Shown here piece after piece: positions 24,496 to 36,080 of a DNA stretch of 64,000 nucleotides. Positions within the stretch are counted from its first letter, which is position 1. Each line of letters opens with the position of its first letter. Position numbers and translations under genes: made by a program. This stretch comes from Diprion similis (lineage: Eukaryota > Arthropoda > Insecta > Hymenoptera > Diprionidae). The stretch is taken from the NCBI RefSeq assembly GCF_021155765.1, contig NC_060113.1, positions 5,471,001 to 5,535,000 of the forward strand, in the 5' to 3' direction. Below the pieces are notes generated by a model, which saw only the letters and a list, made by a program, of their open reading frames with translations, searched no databases and had not been told where the DNA came from.

Positions 24496-26461
24496 ATGTA
24501 CAAGACAATAGTTGTAATCTTCTTGGTGCTGCATGTCGTTTACGGAGGACCAGAAGAAGAGGAAGGTGTAAAATACGCAAATAAATGCGAAGGTAAATAC
24601 CTTGAATTCGAAACAATAATGTCACACTGTGACGACATCGTATCATAATCACCGAGAAGTTTGTAACCTAACCTAAACTAATCTAACCTCATATCATGAT
24701 AGAATCAAACAGTTGAATTCCTTCTGCTTCTAATATTTTCATTTACGCATTCTACCGTTTTTCTTGTAGTGTGCAAAGTTCTCGCAACGGAGCTCGAGGC
24801 TCGATTGGAGGAAACAGGAAAGTCTCGAGATGTTTTGGAAATAGGTTACTCGGTAGACGATGTGGCTCCAAAGAAGAAGAAAGAATATAAGAAATCGTTA
24901 GTTCACTCCTTATGTTTTTGTATGTATTTGGTGATCTGCTAAATCGGAATTCACCTTCTTTCAGAGAGCTGAGACTGGTTGAATCTCTCGAAGGAATATG
25001 CGAAAGAATACTCGAATACAATATTCATAAGGAGAGGGAAGACAGCACCAGGTTTTCTAAGGGAATGAGTCAAACCTTCAAAACTCTGCATGGTTTAGTG
25101 TAAAGTAAACTTTCCTTTTATTACTCTTATTTATTATCTGATGCTCGCTTTGCTTAGCTAATGTTGGCGTGGCCACATTACTTCAGTAAGTATTATAACA
25201 TTTCTCATTCCACATTTGTTGGACGCTATTTGAAAACAATACGCAAACTGCTCTTCATGCAGTCAACCTCCCTTTGTCAATAATTTTAATTTATTGCCAA
25301 AAACGAAATTCATATCTCTGCAAAGTAAGCATCACTTTCAGCTGTCAATCATTTTCTAAACCAACTATGTTTTAAATAATCATTTAGTTAAAAATCTCAC
25401 ATTCAGCAATATTTGCAACTGAAAAAGCAAGTTTTTCTGCTTTCGTTTTCATCTAACTTCAACCTGATACCGCTATTGATTTATGTTTTTTAATACCATA
25501 GTTCTAGCTACCTGATAATGCACTAATACTGTATGACATGAACTGTCATATAATTTTATCACACAATTTGAAGAGTGAAACACGTAGAAATGTAGCATTC
25601 TTAGGTAAACGGAATTTGGAATGACGAACAGAAACACTTGGCTTTAAAATTACAGGTATCATTGATTAGGAATGTTTGAATCCTCATTCAAATCTTATTG
25701 TACTTGAAATAATCAAATATCTGTAAGTCGCAGCCTCATATAAGACATGCAAAGAAGAAATTTTGTACATTCACTAAGCTGACCTGAATATTGACTGCGA
25801 AATTTGATTCTAAATAGAAATTCTAAGGCGATATCAAGTCATAATGTGTTAAACTATCGGTATTTGTTCAAAAATTAAATTGATCATAGTTTTCACAATA
25901 GGGACAAAGGTGTAAAGGTTGACTTGGGTATACCATATGAACTTTGGGACAAGCCATCAGTAGAGATAACTACGCTAAAAACTCAGTGTGAGTCTCTGCT
26001 GGAAAATCATGAAGCAGACATTGAAGAATGGTACTTTGAACATCAAGGAATTATTCCGTTGAGCCGGTAAATATACACTTCTCACTATGTTAAAAGGGAA
26101 TAAATTTTGCGAAAAAGTGATTCGCAATTCGCAGTTGTACATGCAATTTCTGATACAAGCCAACTTTAACGTCTAAATTTGGATGACATATGTTACCCTA
26201 TAACCTGGGATTCATTCATTAATATAGATAGTAATAAATATTATCTTATCGTATTGTTAACACATATCTAATAGTGTAATACTGCTTTTATATAGATATC
26301 TGTGTTCCGATCGGGCATTAAAAGGGCAAGATGACACTTGCTTAAAAGAAAAGGGTGAAACTGGGCGACCTAAAATTGAACAAAAAAAAAATAAGAAGAG
26401 TTCTGGTAAAAACAATAAAGAAAATGAAAACAGACCAAAGAATGAGAAAGAAGAATTATAA
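24496..26461 (+). CDS. CNPY3/4: Canopy family protein (CNPY3/4-like), ER-resident saposin-like chaperone cofactor
   Basis: Five coding exons join in frame: 24496-24592, 24770-24896, 24965-25099, 25902-26066 and 26296-26461, giving 229 residues. The N-terminus is a signal peptide ending near VVYGG. The mature part shows the canopy cysteine pattern: CEVC near residues 32-35, [16 protein letters not shown], and a final YLC/DTCL pair, six cysteines in all. Family hallmarks are [24 protein letters not shown] and EEWYFEH. The C-terminal 40 residues are lysine- and asparagine-rich, like the basic tails of CNPY3/4. Vertebrate CNPY3 and CNPY4 assist folding and trafficking of Toll-like receptors with the chaperone gp96; that role is family knowledge, not visible here. 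The third intron (25100-25901) holds nothing recognisable. All introns begin GT and end AG. Choosing between CNPY3 and CNPY4 is not possible, as insects usually have one co-orthologue. Confidence 0.93.
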
Positions 26462-27076
26462 TAATACTTGCAAATAGATAGCTGTAAATAACAATACTCT
26501 TACCAAAACGTTCTCTGAAGAATATCTTGTATCAATAATTACACATCCATTCTAAACGAAGTTGGAGTTGATATGAATATAACAATGCATTTTTAAGAAA
26601 ACGCGTCATTTCACAACTTTAGTATTGTGTGAAATTCAGCGCTCATAATGCAGCATTAAGAAATTCATATTTCCCAATTCAACCCCTTCAGAATTGATCC
26701 AAAGCTCTCATAAAGAAGAAACTATAATTATTTGTAACGGTGACGTTACTAACTTTAACCGCATTATTATAAAATATCGATTTTAGAAGTTTGTAAAGAC
26801 AATACATAATTTTCAGTAGTGCAAATTAATTATATTGATTTCATTTATGCCATAATTAACCAAAATTATTGTGACTCTCATTTTATAATAAATCAGTTTT
26901 TATAATTAATTGCCGTGATTAATTTTTTTTTCCTCTGGATCTTGTGTAAGTCATTTTTTCTATCTTGTAATAACTTAGTCATGTATGTATATTCATTGAA
27001 TAACTCAGGTCAGCATTACCAGCATAAAATATAACAAATCAATATCAAGAGTAGTCTTTTTTTTACCAAAATAAAT
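26462..27076. other. Intergenic AT-rich DNA
   Basis: This is very AT-rich. It should hold the 3' UTR of the canopy gene and the promoter of the protease homologue. An AATAAA lies at about 26886, but no other site is convincing. No gene is seen. Confidence 0.5.
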
Positions 27077-28699
27077 ATGTCAAAGTTGATGGTATTATTT
27101 GTCATGTTGTTAAATTGGGGAGAACAATCTTTAGAAGTTTCTTTATGGGCAGCCAGAGCCAAGAGTGGCCAATTCCCTTGGCTAATTCAATTTCAGACAA
27201 TTATTCCTTGCGGCGGTATACTGGTTTCTCCTGACTGGGTTCTTACAGCTGCACAATGCGTTCAGTACAACCGAAATGTACGTACTACATACCTTTGTGC
27301 TGTTGAGTAATTTGAACTAAGAATCTTTTCACAGATATATTTGTTAACCCTCTACAATGTGCAAAGTTCATGCAAACGATCACAAATAAGTGTATACTCA
27401 GATTTTCCTATTCAATTACAGTCCATCACTCTATATGCCACAGGCCTGAATGGCACACAATCAGGACAAACAATCGGAGTAAAAGCAACGTACATATTTC
27501 CAGAGTACCAAGCTTACTCAACGACTCATGACAAGGAACACAATATTGCTCTGTTAAAATTAATACAACCGTTTGACATATGCGACGATAACGTGAAGCT
27601 TCTAGATGTGTCTCCAGTCCGACTAGACGATTACTACAAGACGTGTTTCATATTTGGATGGCAAAGTTATGTTGCTCCATCAACAAAAGTTTTAGCAAAG
27701 CCGATCCAGTACAGTCACGTGCTTCTTAATTCTTGGGAAGTATGTATGTACATGCTCAAGGGGAATACCAGCTATAATAATGCTTTTTGCGCCATTGTGG
27801 ATGCCGAAGATGGAATCAAAGCATGTGCAGGAAATCCTGGATCCCCGGTTGTTTGCGAAGATCAATATCAGCGCATGACTTTATTAGGAATTGCTTCTTG
27901 GTCCAATTTCTCATTAGACTGCGCTGGGATCCCTACTTATCTAGGACTTAGTGTATTCAGGTAAAATGGAAGTACTATAAATTTTACACAACGTAATGTG
28001 CCATGGAAGACATTTTCACATTCCAGATCATGGATCAATGATATAATATTAAACGATAAAATAGTGGAGGAACGAAACAATGGTGGGAAACCCAGAAAAA
28101 ATACCTGTAGACACGACCAACATCCGGGGAGTATGGCCGCTGGCACTAACATTTGGAATTATTCAAACCTTTCAAGGTTTGGATTAAACGTGAATCAAAA
28201 CCCTGTTGATAGACTTTGGAAGCCATTACAGACAAAACTGGTAGAAAAAGAGATTCAAGAACCAGATTCCAGTTTGGCAAAAATTCCAGTTATTCATCCG
28301 AGACTAGAAAACGCTGTATATACCAACTATAGCAGAATTAATTCGAAGTACGGGATACCCTTTGATATCCTGAGACGAAAGGATGAAGATAATTTTAGGC
28401 AGTACCAAGAAGTTGGCCAAAGTAGAGAAACTTCCGACAGAATGGTGCATACTGTTGCTGAATTTCCAGCAGTGCGAAGCAAGCCCAGTTATTCAGGAGA
28501 CAAACATATAGAAAAAAATCGTGACAAAGAAAGACAAAAATCCACAACAATAAGCACAGACGATGAATTGTATGATTTAGACTTTATGATGCCACTAGAT
28601 GAAGATTACTTGTTCGGGGGTTCGCACACGTTGCATTTTCAATCAAGATGGTTTAGTACAACACTTTATCTTGTGGCCATAGTCTATTTTATTTTTTGA
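27077..28699 (+). CDS. Inactive serine protease homologue with long C-terminal extension and probable GPI-anchor tail
   Basis: Three exons (27077-27277, 27335-27960, 28027-28699) give 499 residues. A hydrophobic N-terminus (LMVLFVMLLNW) serves as signal peptide. The chymotrypsin fold follows: SGQFPW, PCGG, WVLTAAQC, HNIALLKL, FGW, GNPGSPVVC, GIASW and a terminal SWIND helix. All three catalytic residues are replaced: the His site reads AAQC, the Asp site HNIAL, and the Ser motif GDSGGP reads GNPGSP. The activation cleavage IVGG is also gone. The cysteines for the 42-58, 136-201, 168-182 and 191-220 disulfides are all present, plus two extra. After the domain come about 215 charged, low-complexity residues. 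They end in GGS, a short spacer and a hydrophobic stretch to the stop (TTLYLVAIVYFIF), which is the layout of a GPI signal. It is therefore likely a surface-bound pseudoprotease that binds rather than cuts; the partner is unknown. Confidence 0.9.
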
Positions 28700-28857
28700 T
28701 TATTTAACAGTGCGTTACTGGTGAAAATGAGTGTGTAGCCATTGTATAAGAATCTTAACAACATTTTACCATTATCTTTTTTGAAAGACAGTTTGTAAAA
28801 ACTTTATGCTACTTTTAGATTTCAAAGTATTTCCAGACCATGGAAATAGATAATTAT

Positions 28858-29199
28858 CTACTCTGATAGCGTTATTTTCTTGCTCTTTCCCTTCTCAGGC
28901 TTGCCTTTGCCACGTAGAACTCTTAAACGTTTCATCTCATCTTTGAAGTCCTCGTGTTCATCTCTGTATAGACCATATTCTCGAAGCCTCATCATTAATT
29001 TTCCAATTTGGGGATGCCTTGGATACCAATTGATGACTTCGTCCCGTTTGTCCATAGGCTTCGCACTGAACAACTTTTCGACCTTCATTGACGATGCATT
29101 TGTAGTTCGGGACACTTCTCCAAATATTTTGTTGCTCAGACGATTCATGCGTTTTGCATAATTTGTTGTAACTTTAGCAAGATCGACGTAACGGCTCAT
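28858..29199 (-). CDS. mRpS33: Mitochondrial small ribosomal subunit protein mS33
   Basis: This single-exon frame of 113 residues has the family signatures: YAKRMNRLSNKIFGEV, SMKVEKLFS, WYPRHP, LREYGLYRDEHEDFKDE and a basic tail with RGKGKPEKGK. Human mS33 is 106 residues, so the length fits. The protein is a component of the 28S small subunit of the mitochondrial ribosome. The ATG at 29199 is the only in-frame start before the conserved block. The gene converges with the protease homologue, whose stop lies only 159 bp away. An AATAAA on the minus strand near 28690 overlaps the end of that neighbour's coding sequence, so the 3' UTRs may overlap. Confidence 0.95.
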   Translation of the reverse strand: MSRYVDLAKVTTNYAKRMNRLSNKIFGEVSRTTNASSMKVEKLFSAKPMDKRDEVINWYPRHPQIGKLMMRLREYGLYRDEHEDFKDEMKRLRVLRGKGKPEKGKSKKITLSE

Positions 29200-30025
29200 T
29201 CTCGGTACCTTTTATTATGTCCTGACGAATTTGAAAAAAAGTTTTCAAAGTCATTGTGCATATATTGCATATCAATTAAAAAGATAAATGGTCAACTGGA
29301 TGTCAATAGTTTTATATGAGTTACCCTCTTTTTCATTTATCCTCTTAACTTTAATTGACTTTAAGACGGTAAGAAATTGTAACTGATTTATTTTCTGAGT
29401 ATAAACTTGGATTAAACCTTATTGTTGACATTAAACAAAGCATATTTCTTGTAGCTATAAGGATAAACTACTTACGATTTGGTCTTAATACTTCTACCTA
29501 TTGCTGAATATTACTACAATAGATAGAGCGAACCGCGGACCTGCCGGAACCAGTTCTCCGTTTTTTGATAGGTTATGTCTTCGAACAGGCTGACTATTGA
29601 CTTGATTAAACGGGTTAGGTTAGCTCAGTTTAGGTTAGGTTTGCATACTTTAAGTTAGGCTGGGTGCTCGCCTGCCTAATCGTTGCGAGTAGGACGCATG
29701 TTACGAAAAAAGTCGGACGTGATCAAGTAATGAAACAAATACGCTTACTTAGCACATTGAAATGAAGAATGTATGAACGGCAATTGGAGGTGATTGAGAG
29801 AAGTCGGTTACTGCACATACTGAATAGCTTTAAAGTAAACTGCTCTGAACGCTGACGAGAATATTACGGCAGTATTTGAAAGATTATTATTTCCTACGTT
29901 TTCGTGGTATGCGTGATACTTATGCCAAAGAAAAGAAAAATAATAACGCATGTATACAAATTTTTCAAGCATCATGAGTTCTGGTGCGAAACAATTGAAA
30001 ATGTTTGAAAACCTGTAATTATGTG
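29200..30025. other. Intergenic between divergent mRpS33 and a small membrane-protein gene
   Basis: Non-coding, with no convincing frame. Around 29608-29650 there are clustered GGTTAGGTTAG and TTTAGGTTAGG runs, matching the insect telomere motif TTAGG in a short interstitial tract. Promoters of the two flanking genes must lie here, but no TATA box was identified. Confidence 0.5.
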
Positions 30026-30950
30026 ATGTTGCGATTACGTAGGACGAGAAAAATGCATTCGATCGTACTGGTCGGTGGCATTATTTTTTTTCTCGTACTC
30101 ATGATCCAGGTTAAACAAATCTATGATAATAATCAGAAGCACTATAGATTCTTGGAATACAAACAATACGTTAGTACCAAAAATATTTTGCTTTTTCTGC
30201 CTTGTCATTAAACATCTTTTTCAATGCTTTCTCACGTTTTATTTTACTTCACTCATTCTCATATAATTTCTTTCCAGTACAAGCTCATTTTTGCTAAGTA
30301 CCGTATTGGTCTGAATATAATTCGTGTTTTTTGTTAGCCGATTTTTGTGTTGAAATTCTAATAGAGGATTTTTTTTTACCAAAAAAAACTGTGTCATCGA
30401 CCAATTTTTGTAAACCTTGAGCAACAAAATCTCTTCTTCCATCTTCTTGGAATATTCCAAATTCCGAATTTGATTTTCTCTAATAGCGTCAGTCAGAAAT
30501 ATAAACAAATTAAAAATGAGATATTTATACAATACACTCAAGTTTTATTGATGCAATCGACAAGAAAAAGACAATGTTTGTAAACAAATAGCCCTGTGGT
30601 AACAGATCATTTTCCCATAAAATTTCACTTATATTCAGTTTATAAAAAAAATCCTTTAAAACAAAATCGTAAATTTGGGGGTCAACTTATGTTCAAACCA
30701 ATACTTCATTGAGCGTACTTCTATATTGCATGGAATACCATAATAGCAATTATCATAAAAAGTCTCACCTACACTGTAACATGCGGATTTGCAATTTTAG
30801 ATCGAAGAAATCACTGCAGAAATGAATGTAGTTGAGAGGTCGGTCAATAAGTCATCTGCTTATGTTCGACAACTCAACGAAGCCCTTCTCAAACATCGGG
30901 AAAGAGAGGTCCGGAATATTTCTTTACCTCAGTTGACTACAATCTTATAA
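30026..30950 (+). CDS. Small single-pass membrane protein with lumenal coiled coil, unrecognised
   Basis: Two exons, 30026-30169 and 30801-30950, join in frame (donor GTTAGT, acceptor AATTTTAG) to give 97 residues. An in-frame ATG at 30005 would add seven. The N-terminus is basic (RLRRTRK), followed by one strongly hydrophobic segment of about 18 residues and then a heptad-like charged helix (QVKQIYDNN, FLEYKQY, IEEITAEMN, LNEALLKHRERE). By the positive-inside rule it would be a type II protein with the coiled coil in the lumen or outside the cell. One N-linked glycosylation site (NKSS) lies on that side, and NIS is another near the end. No family was recognised. The joined reading frame and sensible domain layout support a real gene, but both exons are short and the model could be incomplete at the 3' side. 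Confidence 0.5.
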
Positions 30951-31822
30951 TCTTCAAGAAATTCCGAAAACTTATAAATATCTTAATATGGAAATTAGAA
31001 AACATTAAGGGTCCGTCGGTATGTAGAGAAAAAGGAGAGATTTGACGTTTTGATAAAACAAAATCGTCGTTGATCTCCTGGTTTACTTGCTGGAGTTAGG
31101 ATTTCATTTACATCGTCTTTTTAATAACAATGAATAATGATTCTATAGAAAACTTGACGATTAAGATTACAATAAAATAAGTTATCAGTTGATTCCATTA
31201 GCACATACATGACAGAAATAATAGATACTGAGCGTATTAATGATAAGGTTAAAATAATTTTAATTCATATTTTTATTGTCCATGTACCTTTATAATGTAA
31301 ATAAAAAAGTTACATTTCTTTGTTAAACTTGGTTTTTGTATATTTAATAGTATATAGTATATAACTTTGATCTTTTCGTTACACTTGAATAGTCTTGAAC
31401 GTAGATGTGACTGTTAATCTTGATAAAAACCAAAGCTTATTACTTTGCTCGTAGAAAGCGTCGTTTGTTAGAGAGCATTTTCCTCAATTATGCATAGTCT
31501 TAAAAAAAATGTTATCATTCTTCGATTATTGTAACATATATACTTATATAAAAATTTAAACAACATCAAATGAATAATTAAGTTCATATTATTATAAAAA
31601 ATATAAAAATGAAGTGGCTCTATTATTGCTGCCTAATGATTATGAATCGCGGTGCCAAACCAAAGTGTGGGCAGGATATTTAACTTACAATCCTTAAATC
31701 GATTACAATAGATCCTAAACCAACGCAATGTCTAATTGTTACTGATAAAGTCTTGAAAAAACGATGTAAAAATTACAAAACCCATTACGTTATACTTATC
31801 TTTATATGAGACTCTTGATCAA
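30951..31822. other. Intergenic AT-rich DNA
   Basis: AT-rich sequence with scattered TATATA runs near 31340-31370. It lies downstream of both flanking genes, which converge here, so it should hold two 3' UTRs. No gene, RNA or repeat is seen. Confidence 0.5.
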
Positions 31823-34800
31823 TCATTGGTCGAAGTTATCCAGTGGCATGCACTGCGGATTATTTTTGTAAGCACCTGTATCTTCGAGTACTCCGTTTGG
31901 AGCACATAACCAGGGATCATGGGTGGCTTGTTGCCAGTTAAATAATCTGGCTTGTAACTTTGTAAATATATCCTGAAATTATAAAAGGAATTATTGTTAA
32001 CCCTACATTTAGAGACGATAATACCGAAAAAAAAAATTGTTGAGTCCTGTACTATTTTCACATTCCGGAATTGACATTTTAGAGTTATTTTTTACAAAAT
32101 TAAAGAGTAAATTCAGACGTTTCCATAATGTTAAATGTGACGAAAGTTGTAACACCTGTTAAAATAGTTGTATCTGCAAATGCTCCGTACTTCACTGAAA
32201 ATAACGATTATTCATGATAAATATTTACCTTCGCAGATGGTTTGAACGCAATATTGGTGAGTTCCTCAGGGTCATATTTCAGGTCATATAACTCCCACTC
32301 TGGTCTGTTATAGTATGACTTCAAAGACTTATACCAGGGTACTGGTTGCTTATTGCGCGTTCTGTTCAGAAGATCCTAGCAAATAAAAATTCGATTATGT
32401 ACGACTAATTTCAATTAACTTTAGGAGGTAAATATTAATATTATTGCAAATAGATAGGTGAAACAATAATTTTGAAGTGACAAGTTAGAGAGGCACAAGC
32501 CAGAGGTAAATGCCGAAATGATAAGTAAGTGATACTTCGTCGTACTTCAGATATGACATTCGAAATATAAGTAATCCTGAGAAAGTTGGAGTAGGGTATT
32601 AGTTTTTTCTTTGCTGAAAAGTTTGATTACCTGAAACGATGGCGATATATAAAAATCTTGATCAATTGGGAACGGCATCTTGTAATTAAGATTATGGATA
32701 AGCTTATGTCGCTTTGTTCTGATTGCTCGCATTGGATAGTACATGGTGATTTCGTGATGCGTATGACTTGCAAAGACAGCTGTATCTTTTTCGACAGGTT
32801 CTAGAAAAACCACAATTTCATCATGTTATAATGTTTGCCAATAAACAGCTTATGCTATTGTATACAAAAACACATATTTTTACACAATTTTAATGAATTA
32901 CCTTGGCTGAGTAAAGGAAGAAGAGATTTTCCAGTTCGTGGGATTCGAGATGATACATTGTTGTCTTCAAATTGTGTTGAGTCAGAAATATTGAACCAGT
33001 CCAGTACAGTTGGTACGATGTCAAGTAGTGAGGTCATACTATAAGTTACTTGATTTCTACGTTCCTTGTGATATGGGGACGATATCATCATCGGCTCTGC
33101 CATGCCTGTACCATTCAAGTGTGAACCCATTAAAATGATTCAGAATTCATAATTGTGACATATTTACCTGGATCATACAGATTAGTCCGGCCACTAGGAA
33201 AGGGAATACCATTATCAGAGGTATAAATAACAAGAGTATCATCTTTAAAACCAGCAGCCTCAAGCTCCTTCAGTACCAGTCCGACTCCTATCAAATAATA
33301 TTCAGTATTCAATTTCAAAAAGTACAACGAATTAATATTACAACGGATTTCTAAGGGACACCTTGATCAAGTCTCGAAATTGTTGTATACTGTGCAGCTA
33401 AGTCACGACGAGCAGCTTCGGTGTCTTGGACGAAGTAAGGTAACTGAACTTGTTTCCACTGGTAGTAAATAGGATTCCAATCAGGAATAGTGCCCATTCC
33501 CTGTTCCCCGTTTCCAAATTTTTCACAAAAGTTGCCATACTCAGGATGCGTGTGTCCACAACGATGTGGGTCATGAAAAGCAACGTAGAGGAAAAAGGGT
33601 CTGTGAAGATCATTTTAAAATTTGACGTGTGACAAAAATTAATTTATCGATTATTTCATACCCAAACATAATCATTAAGGTCCTTACTTGGTTTTATTAA
33701 CAGATAGAAATTCCCGAACAAGGAGCTTGATTTTAGTTATATTCCGCCCAACTTGAAGAATCGAATGGTTCTCTTCCGTGTGTGAAAAATCGAACGGATA
33801 AACGTCGCTGGGTCCGACATGCTTCTTTCCAATAATTCCTAACGTTAATAAAATTAGTATCTCACAATGCAATATTGCAACAAATAATGTGATAAAATTC
33901 GATGAACCTTTGTTTTAAATCTATTATGATTACTACCAGGAAATCCTTTACCTGTTCTAATGTTATTTTGACCCAAGATTTTAGGTAGGCTTTTTACATC
34001 GTCAAAGGAATTGAAATGATGTACACCTTGGTGAAGACCGTACATCCCATTTGTATGGCTTGGAAGTCCAGTGAGCAGCGCGGCACGGCTTCAATCATTA
34101 AAGAGGACACATTGATTTATATATAATATATGAAAGAATCTTAACTGCGAAATAATGTAAAGAAAGTGCATCTAGTTAAGAACTGGAAAACATGTCGATG
34201 TGTAAAAAAGACCTGTACCTTGGTGAACAACTGCTTACTGACGTGTAAGCATTGTTGAAAATCAATCCATTCTTTGCCAGAATATCCAGATTGGGAGATT
34301 GACAAACTTTGTTTCTGTATGATCGCATTTCAAAACCTCCATCGTCAGCTGCAAAAAATGTAAATATGTCCATTCAAATGTTGATGAACTTTCATATTCA
34401 TCGACACAGAGTGAGATACAGCAATTTATCCTGTAATCTATGTGCATGTAAAAAATAATTTCACCTACGACTTCTTTTGAAAAAAATAATATGAAAAAAA
34501 ATTTGGAGATCTAAGTAACAGTAACATCTAGTTTACCTTCAAGAAATAGTTTTTTGTTACAACAAAATTAATTGCGGATACAGCTGTAATAAATTAACAT
34601 GATGAACAGAATTCTTTCAATTTTAATATTGTCAACATGGTTTTATACTGAGCTTAGACCGTGGTTGAAAGCCCAAGCTTTTAATTTTTGTTCGACATTT
34701 TTAGTCCTTTCATACATTCAACGCACACATAGATTGTTCAAAAATTTTAATATAGATTCAACCAAAGATTTTGTAACTTAATACTCAACAATTGCTATGT

Positions 34801-35365
34801 ATAATAAGACATAAAAAAGAAAATCAGGCGCTAGAAAATATCTAAATTATTATACATCTATTCTAATATTGTGTTTTAATTTAAGATAAAAAATAATATC
34901 CCTGTGAATGAGAATAAAGAAATCGCCGCCGATAAATTCGAAAGGTAGTATTTGATTGCTTTGCCGTATAACGACTCAGCCGATAAAAAAGTGTTCTTTG
35001 TTTCGACAACGTATAATCTATATACGCCGCTTCTTCTTTTTTAAAATCTGATTATTGCACCCATTGTTTGAGTTTGATACAATTCGTGCAAATTTTCGTG
35101 ACCAGTACTCGACGGGTAAGTAGGCTTTGGGCCATAAGAGGCTATGTTAGCGATCCGGTAACTTCTTTATCGGTCGAACCCGTTTACATGCAATCCATAA
35201 ATAACACAAAACAATCAACTAAATAGGTCATTCACCTAAAAGCAATAGCACATTCCTGGGCGACTTAGGGGGTGTTGGATTCGCATCTGCTGATGCAAAC
35301 TCGGGTAAAATCAGGGCGGCAAGAAGTGAAGCAGCGGCAATGATGAAAATCTTCCCGCGTAGCAT
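31823..35365 (-). CDS. SGSH: N-sulfoglucosamine sulfohydrolase (heparan N-sulfatase, sulfamidase)
   Basis: Ten exons on the minus strand (35236-35365, 34219-34348, 33952-34088, 33688-33838, 33362-33600, 33168-33287, 32902-33105, 32631-32800, 32229-32375, 31823-31972) total 1578 nt, or 525 residues. Human SGSH has 502. The enzyme removes N-linked sulfate from glucosamine of heparan sulfate in lysosomes. A signal peptide (about 26 residues) precedes NVLLLLADDGGFE, whose aspartates bind calcium. The formylglycine motif CSPSR is intact but split across the exon 2/3 junction. Further family blocks are [86 protein letters not shown] and [13 protein letters not shown]. Intron 1 (34349-35235) is the longest and holds nothing recognised. 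The gene is divergent from PMM, with start codons 716 bp apart. Confidence 0.97.
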
Positions 35366-36080
35366 CTTCCTGCATGTATATACCTATATCGCCTTTACCC
35401 ACGTGTTAACACGTGACGTTAACTGCGGAACTGCAAGTTCGTGGCACTCCGAAACCAAGGAATAGAACGAGACGCGAGATACGAATTCGTAGGATGGCCG
35501 TTCGACACAAAAGAGAGGAGGCGAGTGCCGACGTGGTGCTAACACGTAGGTGTATGTATGCAAACTGTTTCCGACTGATCAAACGCAAATTGTATTTACG
35601 TATTCGATTCAAGCACCGTTTGACAATTATAACATAGCGTGACTTTCCACGCTCGTTGCGGTCGACAGCACCTCAAGGTTCGCCTGACACGTATTGATAA
35701 TAACTAGTCTACTACGGATCGGTGGTCATACGTGATACGCCGGCTAAGCAACACCTCTCTTCCTTTTTCTCTCTTCAATATCCGTTTTTCTTGTTCAGTG
35801 AAAGGCATTCTAGGAACACCGCGAGATTCGAGCAGAGGGTATTTCGATGTTTTCAAACTCTACATTAATTCGTCCCCTCAGTCGGCAGGTTTTTTCAATT
35901 TGAATTCAGGTTATATGGTTATTGTTGTTTTTGAAAAATTTACTTGACCTCTTCGAGTTAGCGTAGTAAGAAGTTACCACGTCAAACTGTGCAAGCCTTG
36001 CGAAATTCATTATCTTTATATTACTACATCCATTAATTGCTTTATTCACCTTTCAGAATTTAATCCAACGTTTTTACACC
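35366..36080. promoter_or_regulatory. Shared promoter region of divergent SGSH and PMM
   Basis: This 715-bp spacer separates the ATG codons of two oppositely transcribed genes, so it must contain both promoters and 5' UTRs. It is richer in GC and CpG around 35400-35720 than the flanking introns. A palindromic ACACGTGTTAACACGTG-like cluster sits at 35397-35413, containing two CACGTG-type E-box cores. No TATA box is evident on either strand. Open frames here are not supported as genes. Confidence 0.5.

Noticed and set aside
30239-30541. Minus-strand 100-codon frame with a coiled-coil-like stretch
   Set aside because: It has no ATG near the helical part, lies inside an intron of the plus-strand gene, and has no partner exons on its strand.
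35413-35637. Arg-rich 74-codon frame in the SGSH/PMM spacer
   Set aside because: Composition reflects CpG-rich promoter DNA; no family resemblance.
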